From positions 1,116,001 through 1,180,000 of the forward strand of contig JAVTLE010000013.1 in the NCBI GenBank assembly GCA_033439295.1: 64,000 nt of DNA, in the 5' to 3' direction. Every line of letters starts with the position of its first letter. The stretch's first letter is position 1. A program made the position numbers and the translations under genes. The notes below the pieces were generated by a model. That model saw only the letters and a program-made list of their open reading frames with translations. It was not told the origin of the DNA and searched no databases. Positions 1 to 9,727 of the stretch are shown one piece after another. The stretch comes from Deuterostichococcus epilithicus. Lineage: Eukaryota; Chlorophyta; Trebouxiophyceae; Prasiolales; Stichococcaceae.

Positions 1-556
1 TCGTCCAACCCGATGTCAGACATTCGCGAAGCTGGCTGTATACTGCCCCAGCAGTTTTGAAGCATCAGAATATGCACCGGGATGGTCTTCTCGCGGGCCA
101 GGGCGATCGTCTCGTTGATCTGCGGGAACAGCGGCTCCGCAATGTCCCTGCCGCAGAGGTGCAGACGGCCACATCATGGCGACAGGCCATGTTTTTGGAA
201 TGGCTTTGCACAAAGCTTAATATATCTAGCTATTCATGTCACATCGCAGGCAATGCGTTCGACTTCAACGTCGACAAGGGCTTCCGGAGCATCAGCATGC
301 TGCCCACCTGAAGTACTCCTGCCTGCGACCGACAGGAACGGCCTCGGACATCCTCCGAGTATTCCGGTTGTCGTGATATACAATTTACGAAAGCTCATGC
401 TCAACCTACAGCTGATGAGCGGCAGCATGCACGTTCTTGGCCGCATGCCATTCGGATTTCGGTCGCATGCTTAGTTGTTGTCAGGAGGACTTGCAGAGTG
501 TGGGACACCCACATGTCCACGACAATCAGCGCAGGCTTGTCGATCTTCATCGTCAT
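1..556 (-). CDS. isochorismatase-like cysteine hydrolase, 5' end only (partial)
   Basis: The minus strand opens with MTMKID and then PALIVVDMW, the first beta strand of the isochorismatase/nicotinamidase fold, which ends in its catalytic aspartate. After one or two introns a second coding block (about positions 1-160) contains RDIAEPLFPQINETIALARE, matching the family's helix and the strand 'P.I..li..Ar..gipV'. Members hydrolyse amide or vinyl-ether bonds, as in nicotinamidase or ureidoacrylate hydrolase; the substrate cannot be told here. The catalytic Lys and Cys would lie beyond the window edge. An alternative in-frame Met lies at 586, and the internal exon joins were not fixed. The assignment rests on two short blocks, so it is moderate. 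Confidence 0.45.
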
Positions 557-1287
557 CCTGTCAATGTTAGCGTTGCGCAACAACAACGCAACACTAACGC
601 GCTGGTGTTATTTTTTTAGCGCGTCCTCTGGACCTGCGTAGTCTGTCTGCGCCTGTGGCGATCCGCCAAGCAGCAGCACGCGAGGAACGCCAGTATCCAC
701 TTCGCCATGCGGTGCTCGATAACAGCTTGTCGACTCCCTGCAAATGCGCACCATTTGCAGCATAGGACTCTCAGATGCACAAGAATTCAGTTCCCGGCGA
801 GCAAGGTCAGCAGTTTATTGAGAAGCCGATGCTGGCCAGATTTGCAGACAGCTTTTGCAATTGTCTCGCATTGCCGGCTCCTCGACGTTGAGCCACGCCT
901 TATTCTCCAGTCGACTTTTGCTGCTTCGTGATCCTGGCAAGATCTGCATGCGGGCTTGCGAATGCGTAGCGCTTGAGAGCATCGAAAAATCAGCATCCGA
1001 CACGTGAAATGCTGCTCTGACGCACCTGTCATTCGCCTCGCGTGAGGCACTGCGTGGCCTCAGCTGCCTGCATCTTGTCAAGCCCCAGTGTGGTTGACTT
1101 GAGGCGCTTGCAGCCACGGCAGGGCCCACGCCAGCACCACGACCGTTATTACCCCGCAAAAGCTCTTTCGTAGCATCGACCAAGGCCCCCGGCAGCCGCC
1201 TAATACTGTCACAGCGGACCACGCCAGTCATGGTGTGACGCGCGTGGCGGAGGTGCAAGAAAGCCAGTCATCGCCGCCGTAGCGGCC
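557..1287. other. intergenic region between divergent genes
   Basis: About 730 bases separate the start of the minus-strand hydrolase from the start of the plus-strand SNARE gene. It should hold both promoters and 5' UTRs. I see no convincing coding exon, no TATA box I would defend and no RNA gene. Open frames here are short and lack recognisable sequence. Confidence 0.4.
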
Positions 1288-3023
1288 ATGCCAGGCCAGG
1301 TGGCAGACCCCTTTGAGCTGGTCAAGGCGGACATCCAGGACAGCTTGGTGAAGGCGCAGACGGACTATGGCCAATGGCAGGGCGCCAAGTCGCCTGGTGA
1401 GCGGAAGCGGCTGGCCGGCGAGGTGGAGGATGAGTGCAAAAGCATTGCCTGGCAGGTGAAGCTGATCTCAACTACCAACCTCCCGCTGGCTGCTGGTCCC
1501 AGGCTTGATGCAGCTGGGGAGGTCCACCGCCTCTGCAGCATTATGCATTCCGGCAGCGGCATCGCCGCCGTGGTGCTGCGGCAGCCAGACTTCAGCGTAG
1601 CTGGAGCAGACCCTGCCCGTTGCCTCGGCAGCAGCTTCACTCACACTGTCATATGGCCGTGTAGGTGGAGGAGATGGCAAAGGCAGTGGATGTTGCGGAG
1701 CGGAATTCAGCGCGCTTCGGGCTCACGCAGGCAGAGATTGCATTACGGAGAAAGTGGATCCTGCAGACCACACGAGAGGTGGGTCGTCGCTGCACATGGA
1801 CAGTCGCAGCACAGGCAGCCAGGGACGCTCCTGCCAGAGAGTCTGGCAAGCAGAGATGCGCCTGCCAGCTGGGTTTTTCCTCCTTGTGCACTGCTTTCCC
1901 CAAGGGGCACTGCAGGTTTTTCGCCTCCCACCGCGCAGGTGGAGCGGCTGACGGCAGCGCTGAAGGCGCCGCAGCAGGCCGCGCCGCCCTCGCCGACGCG
2001 CAAGCTCAACCGCGCAATCAACGAGGAGAACGAGCACTTCATCGGCTCCGAGTTGGACCGGCAGCAGCAGCTGGTCAGGTAAGCTGCCCCAGCTTGCATG
2101 CCTTTCGCTGGCCGGCATAGACGAATCCTTGTGCACCGCACAAGGGTGCTGGTCCATCTGCATCGGCTGCCAGTCCCACGATTTCGAGGACCGTTTCCCG
2201 TGCTACATGGGTGTGGCACTCCTGGGGCGCCCGGATGCCACATCTCGACCACATCATCCAGTGCCGCCTCAAGGTACCCAGATGTACAAAAGCACTAAAT
2301 TGCTCATGGCCCGAACCCTGCTGCAGGGACCAGGACCAAGAGCTGGACAACTTGGGGGAGAGCGTCAGCCGCATCGGGCACCTGGGTCTGACCATTCACG
2401 AGGAGCTGCAGCAGCAGGTGCGGGCGGGAGCAGCATAAGGCATGTGCGGAGCCCCGCTAATTAGGTGCTCCTGCATTGGCTTGCGTCAGAGGGAGGGGAA
2501 CCGCGTCAGCGCTGACACAGAAGAGCATAGCAGCCAGAGTGCCGCGCGCATGCTGTCAGCAGCTGGCAGAACAAGACCTTGACCAGAGCTCAAGACTGGA
2601 CGCGGCTTTGTGCACAACAGCGCTGAGTCAGACAGTGAAAGACTTGCCTGTTTTGCCAGCAGCGGCACGGGAATCACACGGGCTCGCTTCAGGCGCCACC
2701 ATGAAGTAATCTTCTCTCACAAACGCAGGGCACCATGCTGGATGAACTGGACGAGGACGTGGAGGGCACCTCGGCGAGGCTGGCGGCGGCGCAGAAGCGG
2801 ATAAACCACGTGCTGGCCAAGGCCGGCATGAAGGGCCAGATGTGCATCATCCTGTTCCTCATCGCGGTGCGTTGTCACCTGCATGTTTTGTGCAGCAGTG
2901 TGTCTTAGCAGTTCGCATGTCTCGTGTTTGAAGCCGTAGGCAATTGCGACCAAGCCTGTGTCTAATGCGGTGTGCCTTCCTTTGCAGGTGCTTGCTGTGC
3001 TCATCGTCGTTGCCTTCTCTTGA
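1288..3023 (+). CDS. SYP61: Qc-SNARE, SYP61/syntaxin-6 family
   Basis: Six exons (1288-1455, 1665-1778, 1939-2078, 2327-2417, 2729-2866, 2988-3023) join in frame to 228 residues, the usual length for the family. The N-terminal domain has DPFELVKADIQDSL and SIAWQVEEM, hallmarks of the syntaxin-6 N-terminal three-helix bundle, followed by LRRKWILQTTREV. The SNARE motif is in exons 4-5 (LDNLGESVSRIGHLG, then LDELDEDVEGTSARL), with a glutamine run EELQQQ at the expected zero layer. A C-terminal membrane anchor (MCIILFLIA, VLAVLIVVAFS) ends the protein. By family it acts in trans-Golgi/endosome membrane fusion. It converges on the DHHC gene with about 100 bases between stops. Confidence 0.9.
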
Positions 3024-3127
3024 AGTTCTGTTAAGAGACAGCAGCTTGAGTCTCGATATGGATGGGGTCCAACAGACGCCATGCTACAGTAATAACCCGG
3101 ACAGAATGAAAATCCCACGGCGTACAT

Positions 3128-4664
3128 TCAATCGAGTCCTGTCCTGCCTACACAATAGCTATCTCGCTCGCTCTGAGCATTGCCGCATGCAGGATCCGGC
3201 TCGGGCACGATCTGCTGTGTCGTGAACAATGTGCGGAGCGTCTGGCGGCACCCTGCCACTTGCTGCGGCAGCACAGCGACATCCTCGTGCGGCTGCCCGC
3301 CGCTCGCTGCCGCCAAAGGCTCAGCAGACGGCCATGGCAGCACATCCGGCAGCACGCGCACATTCTTATGGCTGCGACAGCACAGGCCGTGCGCAGGCGC
3401 TGCCCGCCTGTGTTTCGAGCATGCCAGGGCCAGCTTAGCATGCGACAGCGCTGCAGAGTTCAAGACCCGGCCGCATTGCTGCTGCTGCGGCAGCGACCGC
3501 TGCGCCACAATGTACTCGTAGGTGCTCAGCCCCCGCCACCAAAGGTACAAATGAAACACGAGAGCTCCCGCAGCGCTATAGAAACCACCGCTGCCGCACT
3601 GATGTCGGCGCCCGCTATGGCCTTCAAGCCTGACGTGCCGATGCGGCCGCCGACATGATCAGCGAGGTGCGCAGCTGTGGCGCTGGCCACGGTGAAGCTA
3701 CTAACCGGAACGTAGACGCCGGCTGCCGCCTGCAGCGCCGCCGCTGTCTGGGCACAGATGAGCAGCGCACAGAACATCCAGTAGTTGCGGCCCCCGGTGC
3801 AGTTGTTCAGCCTGCTGGCACCTCAGCAGTGGGTCAGACCAGGTGCATCGGCGCTTGACAAACACAATAGCGACCCACTGACACAAGAGCCTCGAGGTAA
3901 CTTGACCCTGCTGCTCACCAGACGCAGTGGTGATCAAAAGCCAAGACGCACTTGTCGCACCGGTTGCAGTGCTTCGTCCGCGCCTTCACCAGCAGCTGCA
4001 CATTTCACAGCCCTCGGCAAAATCATTAGCTGCAGCTTACCGGGCATCATGGGTAGCTGGCGCGAGCATGAATCCCTTGGTCGAATAGGGCCCATTGCCA
4101 CAGCAGCATGCAACAGACCTGGCAGTATGGACAGTGAAAGATCAGAGTCCCAAACTCGCGGCGCACATCCCCGCCATCACATGCATCCGTCCATCTGCAG
4201 ATGTAAATCGTCACATTCGATTCGCAGCTTTCCTGGATTTTAATGACTACGCTCAACCCAGACCGTGTGCAATTGTGCTGCCGCCGGTACAGTAGTGCTG
4301 TTGACACCGCGCTGGGCAGAGGAGCACGTGGCAGCGAGCACGAAAAGAAGTGCGCCGGCTGTTGCGGCGCCAAAGACCGCCTGGAAAGTGATCCTCAGCG
4401 CGTCAGGGGCGACGAGCGGAGCCAACAGACCATAGAAGAGTCCCGCAAGCGCGCCGATTGCCAGGTAAGCACAGACCTGCAGCAAGTCATGCACGTTAAA
4501 GTGACAGAAAGCCACCAAGATGAATTCATATTATCATAAGCAAGTCAAGTTTGACTTTAAAGGACCTCACCTGATGCTTGTTCAGGGGGCAACTGGAAGC
4601 CGTACGCCTGCTCATGGTTGGACTGCCAGATGCCAATGAGTAACGCTGGCACCGCGTCACTCAT
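3128..4664 (-). CDS. DHHC-type protein S-acyltransferase
   Basis: A multi-exon minus-strand gene beginning MSDAVPALLIGIWQ. Two transmembrane segments follow (region 4290-4465, around VCAYLAIGALAGLFYGLL and ALLFVLAAT). The cysteine-rich domain reads FHCPYCQ, then RTKHCNRCDKCVLAFDHHCVW, then NNCTGGRNYW; the catalytic DHHC codons are at 3924-3935. Another membrane segment (FCALLICAQTAAALQ) comes next, and a last one leads into the typical post-TM motif RGLSTYEYIVAQR. A poorly conserved tail of about 110 residues ends at 3128. Family role: palmitoylation of membrane-associated proteins, usually at Golgi or plasma membrane. The start and some splice sites are approximate; exon 1 does not join exon 2 in frame at the most obvious donor. 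Confidence 0.85.
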
Positions 4665-5589
4665 GCCTCATGCATCCAAAAATAATTATCAAGGATGCTT
4701 CTGCGGGTCGCTGTTGCGTCGACTTCGGTAGGCGAGGAGCGACCCAACAAAGAACGAAAAGTCACTACGGTTGCATTACCGCAGGTGCGAAGCTGCGAGG
4801 CCTCTGAATCGAACAGAAAAGCTACAGGAAGCATCAACGTGTGGTTGCTCGGGCGAACGCGCCGGGTTGAGAGGGAGTGCGCTTGTACCTCATTCAGTTG
4901 ACCCCCGGGACCACCACATCCCCCGACGAAACGATCGTGATTAGGAAACCTAATCAAAGTTGCATGTTTTTGGCCAAGCAGCATGCCTTTTGTCCAGAAT
5001 GACCGCAAACATTGACATTCGATAGCTCGCATCACTGCAGGCGTGCAAGCCAAAACCGTCAGACGGCTGCAGAGGCTGACAAATACCAGCCTCGATCGGC
5101 CGGCTGCTGCCACGCCTTAGTCACAGCCGGCGGAGGCAATGGGCACGCCGCTGCTGCGCTACGGACAGGTGAATTAGATAGCGCATAGGTTGTCGCTGCG
5201 AATTCGAGGCTACGTCAGGTGCAATCATGCAAATGTAGTTCGACAGTCATCGGGCTTGGAAGCTGTGCTACTAGCCCAGAAGCATCGACTGGAGTTTGGT
5301 GGACGAATGGATGGTAAACTGCACCTGAAGGCTTGACACCGACACGCTCACATGTGGCTTGCAGCTCGTGAGAACACGCATCACAGCCGCGTCCGCTCAG
5401 CAGGCACGCCACCAGAGCGTCTTCAGTGACATCACCTCGAGGCTGAAGCAGCAAGTCGAGAGGTGGGGGTGAAGCACATCGCATGCTTCCTGCATGCGCG
5501 TGATGCATCACGTCGCCTTGATTCTCGATTCCTCCTCTGCCGCCTTTCGGCAGTGCTCTGCTAATGCGCCGTGTTCTCCTGCGATGCAG
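4665..5589. other. intergenic region and unresolved 5' end of TIM44
   Basis: This stretch lies between the divergent DHHC and TIM44 starts. A short plus-strand block near 5091-5168 reads in one frame as an Arg/Ser/Leu-rich stretch (IGRLLPRLSHSRRRQWARRC), which resembles a mitochondrial presequence and ends at a GT donor in the phase the next TIM44 exon needs. That frame has no Met within the block, so a further upstream exon would be required. Another option, ATG at 5139, gives MGTPLLRYGQ but the wrong phase. Transcript data would settle it. Confidence 0.35.
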
Positions 5590-5908
5590 TAATCCTGAGC
5601 TGAAGGAGCATATCAACAAGCTCAAGGGGACCGCGGAGCACCTACAGCAGCAGTGAGCTGCGATATCGTTTGCATGGTTCTCGATAAGCTGACAGATGCC
5701 GGATGCTGTAGCCGCTGATATAGCCCTCATGGCCGGCACCGCATCGCGTGGCGCGCTGTGAACTGCCATGCTCATGCTGTTTGTGGTGAGCTTGCAGGGC
5801 GGCGGCCGGCGCTCAGCAGGCGCAGGAAGTCTTGCGACATGTAGCAAACCAGCAGACAGGCAACAGTGCAGACCAGCAGTCAGGCAGCGGTGGCGCTGGG
5901 AACAATGC

Positions 5909-5946
<38 letters not shown>

Positions 5947-8710
5947 GTGGTGCAGGCAGCCCTGGCACGGGCAGCGCCGCGGCCGGCGACGCGTCAGCCG
6001 CCGCCGACGGCAGCGGCGCGGGCCAGGAGGAGGGCGCCACAGGCAGCGGCGGCACGGCGGGCAGCGGCACCGGAGCTGGCGCTGAAGCGGGCGCAGGCAG
6101 TGAGGGCGGCCCCAAGGCCGGCGCGAAGCGGCCCGGCTGGACGGCGCGCGGTCGCGGGGTGCTCAACACTATGTACAGGGAGGTCGCCGAGGCCATCTCA
6201 CCGTCGCCAGGTGCCGCACAATCTGCCGTCGCACGCCGGAACCCTTGTCGTCGCCTGGGGGGCAGCAGCATGGCAGCACGCTGCTGCCACAGGCACATGC
6301 AGAGAGTTGCAGAGCATCTGGAGAGCAAGAGAAGGTGCACCGCGTCACGGCGGCGCACCTGCCGCGGTCCGGCAGCCATGTCACTGAGGCGGCAGCAGCC
6401 AGTGGCAGCAGCAGTAGACCTCGGACTGGGATCTGGACGCTGCGCCTTGCAGGCAGCAGTCAGAGGACACTGCCCCGGGTAGGTGGTCAGCTTACAATGA
6501 GATTGGTCAACGTTGTGCAGAGACAATCTCGGCGACCAAGCGGAGAGCGGAGGGTCTGGCGCGGCAGGAGCCAGAGGGCGGCGGCCCCGCCCAGCTGCTC
6601 GTGGTGGAGCAGCCGGAGAGGTGGGCCGTGCACTGCGCATCGCACCTGCTCGCCGGTGCCGGTGGGGGAGCCTGCTGGAATTTGCAATGCATCGGCGGCA
6701 GTGCCACGCTGCGTCCCGGGTCAAGCCAGGTCGCTGTCTGGCGCTGTGCCTGCGGCGGCGTCTGCGCTGCTGCGGGCGGGTGCAACAGTCCTGGCGGCTG
6801 CGCGCCCTCACCTGGTCCCCAGAGCCGGGCCACAGTCGAAAGTCTTGAGCAGGCGCATCCGACTGCTGTGCGACACTTCTGACCTCCATGCCTGCGTCTT
6901 CCTGCAGCGCTTGGAAGAAGCGGTTTCGGGCCTTGGCGGGGCGCTACGCGGACTCGCCGCTTTTCCAACGCCTGAGCTCCGCCTCCAGCTCCGCGGCGGC
7001 GCGCAGCCGCGACGCCGCGGAGGACCTGCGGGAGCGGTGGGAGACGAGCAACTCGCCGCTGGTGCACCGCATCCAGGTAACGTTCATGCAACACATGTTC
7101 ATGTCATACTGCTCTGTTCTGCCTGCCTGTGTGGTAAGAGCTGCTGTCCCTGAGGACCTGCGGGAGCAGTGGGAGACAAGCAACCTGCCGCCGGTGGACC
7201 ACACACAGGCGGGCGGCCCTGTTGCGCCTGTGGGCTCTTGCGGGCTTTTCATCGAGGGACCGAGCCAGCATGGGGCTGGCCCAAGTCTCTATGCAACTTG
7301 CGCACAGAATGCAGGGTTGGCGGAGGAGGAGCGAGGGCGCGTAGGGGCCAGTGAGACATTGCCGGGCGGCGCGCCACAGGAAGCACATGTGCAGGAACAG
7401 CATGATTCCATGGACTTGCTGCTGCACAGGTCCGACTTGTCGAACTTGCTGCACACGGAGACGGCAGCGGCGCAGGATGCACATGGAGGTGGCGGTGACG
7501 CTGGCGCGCAGTAGGTTGCTGTGCACCGCCACAACTAAGACTTTAAATGTTTATGGCGTGTCGATGTGTCACTGTGGCCTCGTGCCTGCTGCAGGACATG
7601 TCGGACTCGGTGTTCACGGAGACGGAGATGGCGCAGGCGTACCGGGAGATCGCGACGCGGGACCCGGGCTTCGACATGCCCGCCTTCCTGCGCCAGGTCA
7701 AGGCCGACGTCCCGCTCGTCGTCCGCGCATACCTCCTCGGCGACGTTGACGCGCTAAAGGTGCGGGGCCCCCAGGATCGCCAGGTCGCAAGGTGGGGCTG
7801 CGGGTGCTGTCCGTGACCATCCCTGTGGCGCTGCTGATGGGGCCACCCTGGCTGCGCCGCGCGCGACGGCGTCCCTTTCGGAGTGACACACGAGCCTGTC
7901 GATGGCCTCTTGACTCCAGGCGTCGCATGTGTCTCACATTTCTGGCGTTCAATGCCGCAGGAGCACTGCACGCCTGAGATGGTGGAGCGGCTCACAGCCA
8001 TCATTCGTGCGCAGCAGGCCCAGGTGAGCGGCCGCCTCTCCGCCAACACCCACGCGTAGCCTGCGGGGAACCTGTAGTGCGATCGTCTTTTACCTCCTGG
8101 GGCAGCCCTCCCCCAAATGCCTCCGAGCTCCTCAGCCGCTGCTGGGCCCAGCACCAGCGGCGGCCTCCAGCATGTGCGCCTGTACTTCCGAGGGACGATT
8201 CCGTCTCAGGCAAGCTGTGTCCGGAGCGCCTGCGCTCCTGCATGGCCGAGATGGGCCTCATGCCGCTGTGTGCCAGCTGCAGGGCATGTTCTCGGACGCG
8301 ACGCTGCTAGACATCAGCGAGGTGGAGTTGGCCGACATCAAATTCCTGGAGGCGGACCCTGTCGTCGTCGTCCGGTTCAACTGCCAGCAGGTACGGCCCT
8401 CTCTCCATCCTTGCTCCTCCTGTTCCGCTTTCTCGAAAACCCCTGTGGTGCTGCCGCCATGCAGCCTGGGTGCTGCCCTCTGGCGACCGCTCACCGCGCC
8501 TGCCCCTGCTTCCCGCCGCAGATCAACTGCACGCGCGACAAGTTCGGCAACGTGACGGAGGGCGCGCCGGACGAGGTGACGCGCGTGTTCTACTTCTGGG
8601 CGCTGCAGCAGGACGCAGCCGGCTTCGTGGGCACAGACGGCAAGGTGTACCCGCCGCGCTGGCAGCTGCGCGAGATGCTGGTGCAGGGCATGATGCAGCT
8701 GGTGTCGTGA
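5590..8710 (+). CDS. TIM44: TIM44, import motor subunit of the mitochondrial inner membrane (5' end unresolved)
   Basis: TIM44 tethers mtHsp70 to the TIM23 channel on the matrix side. Exons 5590-5652, 5798-6210, 6521-6620, 6908-7075, 7595-7759, 7961-8023, 8283-8390 and 8522-8710 join in phase where checked. Diagnostic blocks in order: NPELKEHINKLKGTAE; KRPGWTARGRGVLNTMYREV; LLVVEQPESAWKKRF; EDLRERWETSNSPLVHRIQ; DMSDSVFTETEMAQAYREI; then the C-terminal Tim44 (NTF2-like) domain with DATLLDISEVELADIKFLE and DEVTRVFYFWALQQD. The linker after the first coiled-coil segment carries twelve consecutive glutamines and a Gly/Ala/Ser-rich stretch, an expansion not usual for TIM44. The presequence exon is not fixed. 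Confidence 0.9.
5910..5945 (+). repeat. (CAG)12 coding microsatellite, polyglutamine
   Basis: Twelve perfect CAG units inside a TIM44 exon encode an uninterrupted glutamine run, followed by a low-complexity Gly/Ala/Ser stretch. The tract sits between the N-terminal coiled coil and the WTARGRG block, so it lengthens a linker rather than a folded domain. Confidence 0.95.
7150..7209 (+). pseudogene. decayed copy of a TIM44 exon inside the following intron
   Basis: The real exon ends with EDLRERWETSNSPLVHRIQ (about 7018-7075). Some 75 bases into the next intron the sequence reads EDLREQWETSNLPPVDHTQ, same frame and clearly homologous at the DNA level. The copy lacks a GT donor at the matching place (GCGGGC follows), so it is probably a dead tandem exon duplicate. 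It could instead be an alternative or retained segment, because the frame stays open to 7514. Confidence 0.7.
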
Positions 8711-9727
8711 CGGAGGGGTTGACCGGGGGCGGGGAGGCGGCGGCGGCGCTGGCGGCGGCAGTGCCGCCTCTGCTGCTGCTGGGCATCGGTGCGCACGGCC
8801 TGGATGCGTGTGGCGTCGCTCCGAAGCTGGCGGGCGTCAGTCTGAGCCGGCGCGCTTTGTGGTGGCATCAGCTGGACTCGCGGGCGGCATGTCTGGGGGG
8901 CGTGCGGCTGCAGCAGCATCGCTGCGGCGCTGCGCGCTGGCCCATTCAGAGCGAATGCAGCACCGCCCTTAATTGCAGCAACACGGCCACAGAGCGCGTA
9001 ACGCTCTGTGTAACATGCTTGTGACTGAGGTTGGTGTCGCCTGGAAGCTAGGTGAACAACAGATGCATCAAACCATACTTGCATCATAACCAAGTGAGGT
9101 CATGAGCAGTGTGCTGTGAGCGATCCAGGAGGCTGTCTTTGAGAGTTTCAGCCAGTCTTGACATGGCAAAGTGCAGAAAGAACTTCACAACGACAATCAC
9201 TGCGCACCCTCAATATCTGGGTTGCCAGCTTTACGACAAGATTCTCACATCCTACACATTATAAATGCTGGCGGTGCTACTCGCTGGCGCACTGACCGAG
9301 CCACAGAAACAAACAGGCGGCGCAGCCAACAAACTAACTTGCTGTTCAAAGATTGAAGTTTCTGTCATGAAGATAGATCAATCCATTGTGCGGCAAAGCC
9401 TCGCAACCCAACACGCCAAAATTTGCATGAAATGCAAGATCATGCAGGGTTGATATCTGCCCTCGCCTTGCGGCTGCGGCATTGCTGACGTTCGAGGCCC
9501 CAAACTGCCTCGGAAGCATCCCGTGAGCCAGAATTGCTGCTGTGTAACTCCTGATGTGCTCTGTAGTTGTTGGGCCTATGAGGCGACAGAAGGTCGCCAG
9601 AGCCTGCCCTGAGGCGGCACTTGCGCCCGCCACATGCTGAGCCACATGCTGCTGGAGTATCGTGCGAAAAATCCTCCCTCGTGATAGTCACGTTCGAGAG
9701 GCACACGATGCCGTACAATGGGTCACG
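8711..9727. other. 3' regions of convergent TIM44 and hydrolase genes
   Basis: About 1 kb between two convergent stops. The first 300 bases continue the GC-rich composition of the TIM44 gene and contain a TGTAA motif; the remainder is AT-richer. I see no exon or RNA gene. Confidence 0.4.
9009..9013 (+). terminator. putative TGTAA poly(A) signal of TIM44
   Basis: TGTAA is the common chlorophyte polyadenylation motif. This copy lies about 300 bases after the TIM44 stop. Position and motif fit, but no cleavage site can be seen from DNA alone. Confidence 0.4.

Noticed and set aside
5139-5168. MGTPLLRYGQ as the first TIM44 exon
   Set aside because: The donor phase does not fit the exon at 5590; joining them creates an immediate stop.
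5215-5847. 210-codon minus-strand frame over the 5' part of TIM44
   Set aside because: It is antisense to a supported TIM44 exon (NPELKEHINKLKG) and shows no domain.
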